A stretch of 64,000 nt of DNA, from positions 14,034,412 through 14,098,411 of the forward strand of contig CM043965.1 of the NCBI GenBank assembly GCA_014529385.2. The letters run 5' to 3'. Of this stretch, positions 34,600-45,901 are shown piece by piece. The DNA comes from Adiantum capillus-veneris. Its lineage: Eukaryota; Streptophyta; Polypodiopsida; Polypodiales; Pteridaceae. Made by a program: the position numbers and the translations under genes. How positions within the stretch are numbered: the stretch's first letter is position 1; the number at the start of each line of letters is the position of its first letter. The notes under the pieces are model-generated. The model was not told the DNA's origin and searched no databases. It saw nothing but the letters and a program-made list of their open reading frames with translations.

Positions 34600-35800
34600 C
34601 AAGGGGGATATATTAGATAATGCTCAAGAAAGGATGAGTGGTCATTGTTATTGACCCAAAGATATCATCAAAATCCAGTAGTGTTGGCTTATGCCTATTG
34701 TGGCATTTTGTAATTTAGTGGAGATGTAATCATAATCTAAAGAGTGCATATATAGATTGCACCATATTGATAAGCAAGACAACCCCATTGGTATGCCATT
34801 AACTTGTCTATGCGTTTCTCCATTACATTGAAAAATCATGGTGTCTAGAAGCCATGAATTGATGAAAATAGCTTGTTCTTTTGTAATGGAGCATCCATAC
34901 TTATATCTAATATTAGACTAGTTTCTGATTACACAAGTAGTTGGGAATTTTTGGAAGGAAATGTACTTCTTATGTGAATAATCATATGCATGTGAGATGA
35001 GTTGGGATATTCTTGATTTCATCACTATGTCTCCTTCATGAAAAATGTTTTCATAGCATTTTTTTACATATGCTGAGAAAATAGAGGAGGCTTTCTTGAG
35101 AAGGCTGATGACTACTAAGATTGGATTCTAATGTTGTGGCATAGCAAAACTCTTTGGTTAAAAAATTTCCTTCTTCTTGAGGAAAGGAATCTATGTTTTT
35201 CGGGTATAGGCTATCAATAAAGACAAATGTGAGAAACAACAATTTGCCCCATTAGTTATCCATTTAAAGGCCTTCTTGTGAGCTTTATAAATAGCCATCG
35301 AGTAGGAGAGTGGTGATGTGTTTACAATGTGAAAATTCTCATATGTGGAGTATATTCGTTCCAAGGCTTTTACTTGGGATTCTCCATGTGGGACAAACTT
35401 TGGTTCTACTAGCCTTTGTTTGGCTTGCACCAACATGTAAGCTTTGCATACCAAAATATAATTATTAGGGGCTTTATCCAAACAAATAACAAAAAAGGCC
35501 TTTTTCAACTTGTTCACATCTTGATCTATGTTTGGGATGTTCTTAGTAACTTGTAATTTGGCAAGTATATGTTTCATAAATCCCAAAAGATCTCTTTACG
35601 TGATCCACACGGGATAGTTTATGGAAACCACCTTGTCTTTATTAAGGTGAGAGTCAAATTCCATAATTCTTTGCATGATGTGTGAATATATAAGGGTTGA
35701 GTAGGTATATGATCTAAACCTTTATGCAAGACATTCTGAATATATGGATCAAATGTAGTAAGACCATATGTGAGGCCTTTTATGGTTGATGTGATTTTGA
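34600..35800 (-). mobile_element. Penelope-like retroelement remnant (reverse transcriptase)
   Basis: Minus-strand frames give, in the order expected for Penelope-like RT: a FDPYIQNVLHKGLDHIPTQP segment (~35,720-35,790), KKAFFVICLDKAPNNYILVC (~35,490), YKAHKKAFKWITNGANCC (~35,270), THRQVNGIPMGLSC followed by IWCNLYM (~34,770-34,810), and, after a one-base slip, a DFDDIF segment at the catalytic position (~34,660). The DKAxNN and IPMG patterns separate it from LTR and LINE RTs. Stops and slips make it a relic. No GIY-YIG endonuclease is visible. Confidence 0.7.
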
Positions 35801-36249
35801 TTCATGTGTGGCAGTCTGTTTTGTTTATGGTATGTCTATTCTCTTTTGATGCCATTTTATCATCACAAAGTTGATGCAATTTTGGCAACTATTTGCTATC
35901 TTGATACCTTTCTTTGTGATTGAGGTGACTTTGGATGAGGTGGAAACTATACCTAACTTTAGCCATGTTGATTTGTTTGCACTATTTTGGTGCCTATTTT
36001 ACAGGCATCTACTATTTTTATTAGTGGTCTTGTAGCCCCAAACTGAGTGATTTCAATGCTAATTGTACACTTAAAAGACGAATTTAGATCACAAAGTTAC
36101 GCTATATACTTGTTATTCTCTCTGCTTGCATCATGAGACATTTTTGTAACTTCTATATGAAATTTTGCACCCTAGTGGTGGTACCTTGATTTGATGTCGT
36201 GGTGGCTAGAAAGTTGTGTCATGGGAGATTAGTTGAAAGTATGTGGATG
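35801..36249. other. No recognisable feature
   Basis: AT-rich sequence without a supported frame or repeat. Confidence 0.5.
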
Positions 36250-36760
36250 AAGGCAAATAGAACGGAGCATGTTTGTTGACATAGGTAGGAAATAATTCAA
36301 GGGGAGGTCTTGTAAGAGAGGCAAGTGTCCTTGCAATCATGTCCAATGACAAGAGAGATCTTGAGTGATATCATTTAAAGAAGAAAGCGTACATTAAAAA
36401 AAGTGAAATCAAAAGAGGAAAAGAAGAAGGGAAAGAGTGATGACAAAAAAAAAAAAGGACAAGGGTAAAGTGAAGATTGATGAGGTTAATGTTGTCACAA
36501 TTAGTTATGATAATGATATCTCATTTTCCTCTTCATTACCTTCACGCTTCTTGATGAAAAAAGTTGGTTCATTTACCCTAGATAAGATCTTGGATTAAGG
36601 TGCAACCTATCATGTTACTCCTTATAGAGAGTGCCTCTCTGTTCATGACAAAGGAAAGCACAAATGCATACACTTGTGTAATGGATTTGCTTGTGACATG
36701 GTTGGCATTCTTTTATTATAAATGGCTAAAGGGAACTACGGATTAGGTAAAGTATGATAA
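36250..36760 (+). pseudogene. Ty1/copia scrap (gag end and protease start)
   Basis: A Lys-rich stretch with a poly-A run at ~36,447 is followed by a frame GATYHVTPYRECLSVHDKGK and CNGFACDMVGI. This is the copia protease region; its Asp-Ser-Gly motif is broken by a stop at the Ser position (~36,595). No further pol is found. Confidence 0.55.
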
Positions 36761-38394
36761 TATAAGAATCTTAAGTTGGGCACTACACACACAAAATAAT
36801 TGCTATGAAACTCGACAAATCTAGACCCTTGAAACCCATTTTGAACCTTTAATGGAGCCCTAAACATTTATAGATCTTTTGGAAATTTTCAAGGCACATG
36901 GAGGGCAATGTGGCTCTCAAATGAAGCATGGAAGCAACTGCAAGACCCAGAAACCCTAGAACCTGACCAAAGGAATTGTAGAAGTTGTAGGTGGCATGCA
37001 GGACCTCACCATACACATTTAGTAGTAGGGGCGAGTTCTATAAGCTGGGGGCTAGCTCTTGCAACAAGGGGCAATTCTAGCATTAAGAAAAGTTTGAGGT
37101 CTCTTTTTCACCCTGTAAGAAATAGTAGAGAGAAAGAGAGAGAAAATTCTTTTCATTTTTGAAATATGAACAAGAAATTCAAAAGCCCAAAATTTGAGAG
37201 AAAACTCCACCTTTTTACTAGGTTCACGAGATGTCACTTTTCGGACCCCCACATGTGCATTTTCAAACCTCTTTGATATGTGTCTCTTTCCCAAGAATTC
37301 TCTCTCCCAAAACACCCGTTTTTTCTTTTGGTCCAAATTTCAAATTCCCCCCCCTACTCGTTTTGTCCTTTCTCTACACCTTTCTCTGCGCCATATCCAA
37401 CCCATCGTCTTTTCCATATCCAAGATTTGGCCATGAATCTTGCTAAGAGAGATATATATCATCTCCATGTTGAAAAGGGTTTGTGAAACTTCTCCTTTTG
37501 ACATTGAAGCAATGAGATCAAAGGGAAACAAGCACATTGAATTATGGACAAACGGTAGATTTTACCCTGTAGATCCCATCACCAAATACAGCTCAAAATT
37601 TTTCAAACTGCTCTTCATTGATGAGATTTGTAGGAGGTGTTATGAAAGAGTCTTACCAATCACCAAGCGAAGTTATCCGAGAAAACTCAAAACCGAGCAA
37701 ATTAATTCAAGAAATAACTTCATACACAGTCTACACATAGTCACTAGTTACATATGTAATCAATATTGTACTTCCTCCCACCCTCTCTCTTTCTAAGTTG
37801 TATTCTACACTATCAAATTGGGGCAACATGAATTCTAGTAGGATTCTTATCATAAGGCATCATGTGCATCTTCCATGTTGAAATCAACAAAGTATGTGTA
37901 TGTGATCAAATTATGTATAAGTGTAGTCAAATTCATGCTCTATCCATTCTGAAGATTGGACGTCGTATTGAAAGCGTAATTATTGGCTCCACTATTGAAT
38001 CTATGCAAAGGTTGCACCTGCAAGTGCAAGGGTGACAGATGACATAACTATCAGTATGCCCTCACTTAAAGTACCAAACTTAACTAAAACAAGAATGATC
38101 TGATGCTGAGAGTTCAAAGCGACCAAAGAAATACCTACAAGTGTTGCTCAATTTGCTTAGTCACCATCTTGATGATGTGTGGGAGGGATTCAATGGGATG
38201 TAGTTGCTCGCTTGGTTTGTGGAGGATGATATTGCCAATGTGAAAGGGGGTATGGCCCTAGCCTGCCTAGATGTGAGCAAAGGTTAGCTAGGGGGCTCCG
38301 TCACCCACACTTCCTACCAAATGTAGGTAGAGCAAGAATGGATTCCTTGTACTCATTTGAGCCATGCAGATGCTATGTCATTTTTTCTTGCTAT

Positions 38395-38395
<1 letters not shown>
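36761..38395. other. Mostly unassigned sequence
   Basis: One plus-strand frame at 37,440-37,796 (118 codons; SPFDIEAMRSKGNKHIELWT, then FFKLLFIDEICRRCYERVLP) has a protein-like composition but no family I recognise. It could be a decayed exon or chance. The rest shows no supported gene, LTR or array. Confidence 0.3.

Positions 38396-38447
<52 letters not shown>
38396..38447. repeat. (CT)n microsatellite
   Basis: CT run interrupted once by CTAT at about 38,434. Confidence 0.9.
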
Positions 38448-38597
38448 ATAATAGGTCCTGAGTTCAACTCTCCTTGTTGGATAGATCTTTAAGATCCCTT
38501 GTGATAGTTTCCTACGACGTTAAAATTCTCTTCTTTTTGGGTGTGTGTGTGTGTTTGTGTGTTTGCGTGCATTAGGAAAATGGTATAACCTTTTTAT

Positions 38598-38744
38598 CAC
38601 CCAAGTGTGGTAGAATGGTTACGCCATTTCCCTCTTGAATAACAGGTCTTAGAGTTCAACTCTTTTCGTCGGATATATTTTTGAGGTCTCTTGGGATAGT
38701 TTTTTACAATGTTAAAATTCTCTTCTTCTTCTTCTTCTTCTTCT
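38598..38744 (+). mobile_element. tRNA-derived SINE-like element (second partial copy at 38,449-38,541)
   Basis: Box A-like TGGTAGAATGG (38,608-38,618) and box B-like GTTCAACTC (38,654-38,662) have the spacing of an internal Pol III promoter. The copy ends TTAAAATTCT followed by (CTT)n at 38,720-38,744. A related block lies 192 bp upstream with the same box B (38,462-38,470) and the same end; its box A region is replaced by the (CT)n run. No target-site duplication was found. Confidence 0.4.
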
Positions 38745-38783
38745 CCCGAGCCCCACGCTGATTTTATTTGGCTTATATAATAT

Positions 38784-39105
38784 CTATTCTTTTAGAAATG
38801 CGGCATGTTTGGTGGGATTGGCCTTGAAGAACAGTCGAGGAGAATCTTCTGCAATATCCGGTCTAGGAGGGTAAAGCGTGCGCGTAACTAGTTGTTCGGA
38901 GAGGAGACTGTTGAGATATACGTGCAAAGGTCGGCGGGCAGACGTGAGCATGGGCAAATAGATGCAGAGCGGATCATCCAAGGCTATGTTGTGGAGAGTG
39001 GAGGAGGTGAAGCGGCCGAACACCAGCACATTCTTCAGGAGTGAGTTGTAGGATTTGCAGGGCTGGCATCAGATTCGCAGGTCCGTCTCCATGAAATAGT
39101 GGCCG
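38784..39105 (-). other. Possible decayed exon (unrecognised)
   Basis: Base composition here is clearly richer in G and C than around it. A minus-strand frame of 81 codons (38,784-39,029: STLHNIALDDPLCIYLPMLT, then YLNSLLSEQLVTRTLYPPRP) extends in phase to ~39,100 with one stop. I do not recognise it. No start or splice context is clear. Confidence 0.3.
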
Positions 39106-39338
39106 GAGGAAACGGGAGATTATTGCATCCTTGGACTGTATATTGTCTCTCTACAAGTCATTTTCAAATAACATCTCTGCATAAAAGAAAACGAGGTGAA
39201 ATCATTTCCAAATATGTGAATTGGAGGCCATGGTAGGAATCTGATATGGGCCGCTACCATTTTTCATTCAAAGCTTCACACTACAGAAGCCATCAATACG
39301 TTTTTCATCTTGGTTGAGCAAGAAAAAGGAGTCCTTAC

Positions 39339-39342
<4 letters not shown>

Positions 39343-39388
<46 letters not shown>
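39343..39388. repeat. (GA)n microsatellite
   Basis: 46 bp uninterrupted GA run. Confidence 0.9.
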
Positions 39389-39390
<2 letters not shown>

Positions 39391-40690
39391 ATGACTGCTA
39401 TTGAATGCATTATTCCTTCTGAACAGGAAGAGACATGAAGAAGTAGTGTGAGAGGAAGAAGTAGTGTACGTGCTACCAATCAAAGTTGTCCATTGATGCA
39501 AAATAAAATTCTTTTAAAAAAAAGTATACTTAAAGCCTACCAAATCCATCCACTACGTTGCGGACAAATTTGAGAGGGGTCTCATACCTTTTCATAACTA
39601 ACTAGAAAACAAATTTACTTTCATGGCATGACTTTAAACAATTAAAAACCATTCCAAATGCCTTTGAAAACATTGCAACATATGGCCCTCAATCGCTTCT
39701 ACAGCTCGTCCAGATTTATCTACGTTGCCATGGTTTGCTTTAGGGAGGTTTTAGACATGTTGATGCCAAGACAAAGAGAGGAGGAAATTCAAGGCAACCT
39801 ACCTTGTTGGGGGTTCAACTTTCCAAGGCATCATGTTAGAAGAGAAGATTGGTCGCATAGCTTGACGCTTGTATGCATTTGTAGAGCCGAATTCCGTACT
39901 TGTGGGCTGTTCATAGAGCACGGGCTAACAATTTAAGATAGCTAGTTCAAAATAGAGTGAAAAGGAAAAGTATGAGAAATTCAGATTAAATTTTTCAAGG
40001 AAAAATATATTAGCTTGATTTGCTCTCAATCATGATGTAAGAGAGTAATAAGAAATCATATTTTGAGATATATCATAAACATCTAAAAATAAATTGAAAT
40101 TTATTCGGAACATAGTATGTCAAAGTAGTCATTTTATAGTCATTACAAATTGGAAAAAAAATCTAATTGAATTCTACTTTTCCTTGGGAGAGTACACATC
40201 ATGGTTTGTAATATTGTCAAATTTCAATTGCTGGCTTTGATCATTTATACTATCAAGAAGGGGGCCAATATCTTCAAGTTCTATTTTGGATTGCCCGTTC
40301 ATTGACTCAAAAGTTAGTTCTTATTCAGAATTGAAGATTTTAAACAAATAAATCAACACAAAGCTTCTACCATGTTATTTTGGATGGAGAAAAAGTTCTA
40401 CCGTGTTATTTTGAGTGATTGTGTTTTTTTTATAGTAATGTTCTACATTGAAAGATGTCAAGAAGCATGCTCTATGAGATAGTGTGTTGCTTTTTTAGGT
40501 GGTATGTTGTGTACTGTGGTGGGTTAAGGATGTTAATTGTTATGTTGTGTTTGTTATGAGTAAATTATTGGCTAGATAGTGGATTTTTTAATTGGAAAAT
40601 TCAATTGCCTTTTTGTGCTAGATTGACATAGCAATTGCTTTGCTCTTCTAATCCATCTTATCATAAATTTGGTGGTCTTGCTCGATAATC
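39389..40690. other. No recognisable feature
   Basis: AT-rich sequence. A 92-codon plus-strand frame at 39,658-39,936 lacks support. Confidence 0.5.
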
Positions 40691-41665
40691 AAATTGCTCA
40701 AAAAGATTTGCTCGGACATTGGAACTCCTCGTATGAAAGGGCTATTAGGCTATACACAAAACCTTGTAGCAGAATGGGACATTCTGAAGATGGAAAACCA
40801 TTTGCTACAACAATTCAAGGATTCTCTTAATCATCATCTTCGAGAAAGCAAGGAGAAGGTAAAGAACATGCAATTATTGTGAATACAACTAGAAGAAAGA
40901 GGACAGAGCTTGGATGAAGGTCATAATATAAGAATTCTAATCAATGGGGATATTATGGAAAAGGTCACTCCACCAAAAACACGCCCCTTCATACCCCACA
41001 CACTGCTAGAAATCATGCTTCAAGATACACATCAAAAGGTATGGGCTTTTGGAAATTTTGCCTTATTGGCACCTATCCATGAATGTTTTTTGCTCACTTT
41101 GTTGAATGACAAATACAATGCAACAACAAATATTGGTCTACACCAAATCTTAATGACTAATGCATCTAGCATTTTGAAGCCTTTTTTGATGGGTTTCCCT
41201 TTTACTATGTCCATGTTTGAGACGTAGAGGTGCTCACATAACTTAGGATGTGTGCTTGGAGTTAAAGGGGTAATTTCTCTTATTAGCAGAGATCAATATT
41301 TTACTAACTAACTATGGAATATTCATATGCCTTTCATCAAGTGTGGATGTGACTTTATCGGTGAATCTTGCAAGGATGGGAATGTCTTATGGTTTGACCA
41401 TGCATTATGGCTTATGATACATAAAGTTCAAGCATTTTTCCCTATCGACTCCTTGAAGAATTCAACTCTTAAATTTTTGAAATGGAACTCTACCAAAGTG
41501 TACTAAGCCATCAAGGCTCTCTTGATCCATGTGCTATATAGGAAAAGACTAAAAATTTATGTCAATCATGTAGCTCTCTTTCACCAACCACACAAGGTAT
41601 CTGACCCAACCCCCACAAATACCTTCATGGACTCCTATATCCTCTCCATGAGAATAATATGGTAG
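40691..41665 (+). pseudogene. Long unrecognised pseudo-ORF
   Basis: One plus-strand phase stays readable for ~325 codons with only five stops (about 40,880; 41,225; 41,315; 41,508; 41,662) and no frame change. The N-terminal part looks helical (LVAEWDILKMENHLLQQFKD). The middle reads LLAPIHECFLLTLLNDKYNA. The C-terminal part has CGCDFIGESCKDGNVLWFDH and LKFLKWNSTKVY. I do not recognise the family. It may be a decayed host gene or the ORF of an unknown element; no LTRs are evident around it. Confidence 0.5.
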
Positions 41666-41950
41666 CTATTCTACAGTCAATCAATTTTTTTTGACCCCCA
41701 ACAAAACTTCCCCGTCCTCTACTATGGACGTATGCATGATAAGGTGTACCCACTTTCCGCAGTTGCCCCCACCAAGACAGCAAAAAAAAACCTCTTTTTT
41801 GTCATTCCTATGTACATTTGACTTGCTTGCACTTACTTTGAAGAGGCAAGATTTGGTAGCCACATGAAGCACATAGTTGCAAACATAATGGAAAGCTCTA
41901 ATCTTCATTTTTTCACATCTAAATGGCAATTTTATTGTGCAAGGACTAAT

Positions 41951-44887
41951 CTTTGCACGGGTGGAAAAATGGTGTCACCCCTCACCTATGAAATATTTCA
42001 TAGCCATCCAATATGGTTTGGATAGTCCGACCCATACTGTGCTCTAAAATGGGCCGTATGGCTCATACGTCCCATTTTAGTGCATAACATGGGCCTTGAC
42101 CGCCTGTACCAGTTTGGATTGGTGTGTAACTTTGCATGGGTGAAATAATGGTGCTCACCTCCACCCTGATAAGTCTCATGGCCATCCTATATGATTTGGG
42201 TAGTCTTGATCCATACTATGTGCAAAAATGGGCCATATGGCTCATATGGCCCATTTTGGTGCATAGTATGAGCCTTGATCATGCATACCAGTTTTGATGT
42301 TTATGAAACTTTACATGGGGAGATAATGGTTCTCACCCCCACTCGTGCAATGTCTCAAAGACATATGATATGGTTTGGGCGGTCAAGGCCCATACTATGC
42401 ACTAAAATGGGTCTATGAGCCATACATCCCATTTTAGAGCAGAGTATGGTTCGAGACCACCCAAACCATATTGGATAGACACATGAATTTTCACGGGTGA
42501 GGGTATGTACTATTCTCTCAACCCTACAATGTTGCACAACCATCTAATATGGTATAGGCGATCAAGGCCCATAATATGTGCTAAAATGGGGCATATGAGC
42601 CATGCGACCCATTTTAGTGCATAGTATGGGTAGGGACCGCTCAAACCATATTGGATGTCCATAAGAATTTTTACAGGTGTGGATGAATACCATTCCCCTA
42701 CCCCTACAAAGTTGCAAAGCAATCTGATATGGTATAAGTAGTCAAAGCCCATACTATTTGCTAAAATGGGACATATGGCTCATACAACACATTTTGGTGC
42801 ACCGTATGGGTCGAGACCGCCCAAACCATATTCAATGGCTACATGACTTTTCAAGGGTGGAGGTGAGTACTATTCCATATCCCATGCAATATATTGTGGC
42901 CATCCGATATGGTTTTGGGCGGTCAAGGCCCATCTATGTGCTAAAATGGGCCGTATGAGCCATACAACCTATTTTAGCGCATAGTATGGGTCTACATCAC
43001 CCAAACCATATCATATATCCACGAGAATTTTCATGGGTATGAGTGAATACTATTACTCCACCCACGCATAGTTACATATCCATCCAAATTGGTATGGACA
43101 GTCAAGGTCCATACTATGCGCTACAATGGTCCGTATGAGCCATATGACCCATTTTAGCACATAGTATGGGCCTTGACCCCTAATACTAGTTTGGATGACT
43201 GTGCAATGTTGCACAGGGGAGGGAATAGTTCTAAAATCTACCCTGTAAAGTCTCATGGTCATCCGTTTGCTTGGGCGGTCCCAATCCACACTATATGCTA
43301 AAATGGGTTGTATGGCTCATACTACCCATTTTAGCGCATAGTATGGGCCTTGACCACCCATACCACTTAGGATGGTTGTTCAACCTTTCAAGGGATGGAT
43401 AATAGTTTCTATTCTATCCTTGCAAAGCTACATAGTCATTCAAATTGGTATGGCCGGCCAAAGCCCATACTATGCGCTAAAATGGGACGTGAGCCATACG
43501 GTCCATTTTAGCGCATAGTATGGATCGAGACTGCCCAAACCATATTGGATGGCCACAAGACTTTGTACAAGTGGGGGTGATTATAATTTAATCACCCTTG
43601 CAAAGTTCCCAGCCATCCGATATGGTATAGGCAGTCAAGGTCCACACTATGTGCTAAAATGGGACATATGGCTCATACAACAAACTTTAACACATACTAT
43701 GGGTCGAGACATCCCAAACCATATTGAATGATCACAAGACTTTGCATAGGTGAAGTTGAGTACTATTTTCTTGCTCGTACAAAGTCTCACAGCCATTCAT
43801 ATGGTTTGGGCGGTGAAGGCTCATACTATGCATTAAAATGGGCCATATGGCATTCTATCGCATAGTATGGTTCAAAACAACTCAAAACATATTGGATGGC
43901 CACAACACTTTGCATGAGTGAGGGTGAGAACTATTATCCCATCCTTGCAAAGTTTCAAAGCCATGCAATATGGTATTAGCGATCAAGGTCCATAATATGT
44001 GATAAAATGGGCCATATGAGACATACGGCCCATTTTAGCACATAGTATGGTTCGGGACCGCCTAAACCATATTGAATGGCCACAAGAATTTTCACGGGTG
44101 GAGGTGAGTACCATTACTTCACTCTTGAAATGTTACAAAACCATTTAATATGGTATGGGCAATCAAGGCCCATACTATGGGGCATATGGCTCATACAACC
44201 CATTTTAGTGCATAGTATGGGTCTGGACAGCCCAAACCATATCGATGCATGTGAGACTTTGCATGAGTGGTGGTGAGCACCATTCACCCACTCCTAGAAA
44301 GTCACACATCCATCCAATACGGTTTGGGTGGTCAAGGGCCATACTATGTGCTAAAATGGGACATATGGCTCATACAATCCATTTTAGCACATAGTATGGG
44401 TCAAGATCGCCCAAACCATATCAGATGGGCATGCAGCTTTGCATGGGTGGGGTGAATACTATTCCCCCACCCATAAAAAGTAGGCTTCTCTATCCAAATT
44501 GGTATGGACGGTCAAGGTCCATACTATGCATTAAAATGCTCCGTACGAGCCATACGACCTATGTTAGTGCATACTTTGGGCCTTGACCGCCCATACGGGG
44601 CCCATACCAGTTTGGATGGTTATGCAACATTGCACGGGTGGGAAGAATAGTGCTCACCCCCATACATGTATAGTCTCATGGTCATTCGATATGGTTTGGG
44701 CGGTCCCAACTTATACTGTGTGCTAAAATGGATTATATGGTACATACTGCCCATTTTAGCGCATAGTATGGGCCTTGACCTCCCATACCACTTAGAATGG
44801 TTGTGAAACACTTCAAGGGTGGGATAATAGTTCTCACCTTTACTCGTGTAGATTCTCTTGGCCATCTGATATGGTTTGGGTGGTCCC
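41951..44887. repeat. Dual-palindrome satellite array, left block (~16 units of ~180 bp)
   Basis: Monomers of ~175-185 bp recur from the first TTTGCACGGGTGG at 41,951. Each has a large inverted repeat: TTTGGGCGGTC and CATACTATGCGCTAAAATGG, a centre near TATGAGCCATA, then the reverse complement of both. A smaller inverted repeat joins one monomer to the next (e.g. 43,560-43,606: ACTTTG...GTGGGGGTGAT / ATCACCC...CAAAGT). Monomers carry either a GGTTTGGG or a GGTATGGG outer end. The block stops at the insertion site of element G. Confidence 0.9.
44883..44887. repeat. Target-site duplication of element G, left copy
   Basis: GTCCC before the left LTR; ATCCC follows the right LTR at 52,766-52,770. 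One base differs. Joining the flanks restores a satellite monomer. Confidence 0.75.
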
Positions 44888-45525
44888 TGTTAACTGAGTC
44901 AGCGTCAGTTAGCAAGACCTATTAAAGACTGAAGACGCACGGATGCACATCGAAGATCAACATGAAGAAGTAGTAAAGATTGGAGTCACACATTTTTCAT
45001 GTTTTCACAAAATGGTCATGTATTGTAAATTCCTGATTTATTTCAAGCCATTGTCATATTTTAATGTGTTACGGGCTCAATGGGAGTTCCAAGCTGTAAA
45101 GAACAGGTCAATTAGTGTACCTATGTAGTAGTTTAGTAAATGGTGGAGCCCTAAAGTCCTTGGACGCCCGGACATTGCATATTTTTACCCTAGGTATATA
45201 AGGTTGTGTGTAAAAGAAATTAGGGTTCTCAAGATGATTTGTTGAGAGCACTCTTTGGTGAGAGCTCTTGAGGTGTGTGGCTATGGAGTCCTTGAGCTTC
45301 TCCTTGCTTCTGTGACTTGGTTAACACTAATCAATTCTTAATTCTCTTTCACTATGCCTCTCTCATGCTTCTTATGATTGCTAATGATGCTTAGATTAGC
45401 TAGATCGTAACTAATTAGTGATTAGTCTCTCTCTAATCTTGTGTGATTGCCCTGTTGTGTGTGGATGTAGGTTTGATTGGAGTGTGGTGTTCGATAGATG
45501 TATGTGTGTGTGCTTGCAATTAGTA

Positions 45526-45561
<36 letters not shown>

Positions 45562-45882
45562 TAAGGAAAGAAGCAGTATAGAAAATGTATTAATAAACAA
45601 TATATGTTGCATGATAGGATTAGCGTTGTGTGCGTTTTGCAATCATTTTAGTGTGTGTGATTTTGTTGATTGGAGGTGAAGGGAAGTGGATGTGGAGATT
45701 GCCCATCATTGGGGCTTAGATCCCCCATAGGTCGAGAAGCTCACCTCGTAGAGTCACCATTCGTGTTGCCATGATTAGCTCACTATCGTATGAGTGTTTC
45801 CATGCCCTAGCCGGGTAGCTCATTTCTCCGGATTGATAATTTTGTTGATCATTGGAGCTATGCAACAATGGAACCCCCAACA
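44888..45882 (+). repeat. 5' LTR of element G
   Basis: It runs from TGTTAACTGAG to CCCCCAACA. TATA-like TATATAA is at 45,195-45,201. A segment of ~75 bp around 45,525-45,600 is missing in the 3' LTR. Confidence 0.9.
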
Positions 45883-45884
45883 TT

Positions 45885-45901
45885 TGACGCTGTTGCCATG
45901 G
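45885..45901 (+). other. PBS of element G (decayed tRNA-Asp-like)
   Basis: TGACGCTGTTGCCATGG lies two bases inside the LTR. It differs from the tRNA-Asp type PBS by a few changes, mostly G-to-A and C-to-T. Confidence 0.65.

Noticed and set aside
38601-38670. A functional tRNA gene
   Set aside because: Box A and B-like sequences are present, but acceptor and anticodon stems do not form and a SINE-like tail follows.
42355-44915. Many 60-80 codon frames in the satellite (GQGPYYVLKW-type)
   Set aside because: They are translations of the repeated palindrome on both strands.
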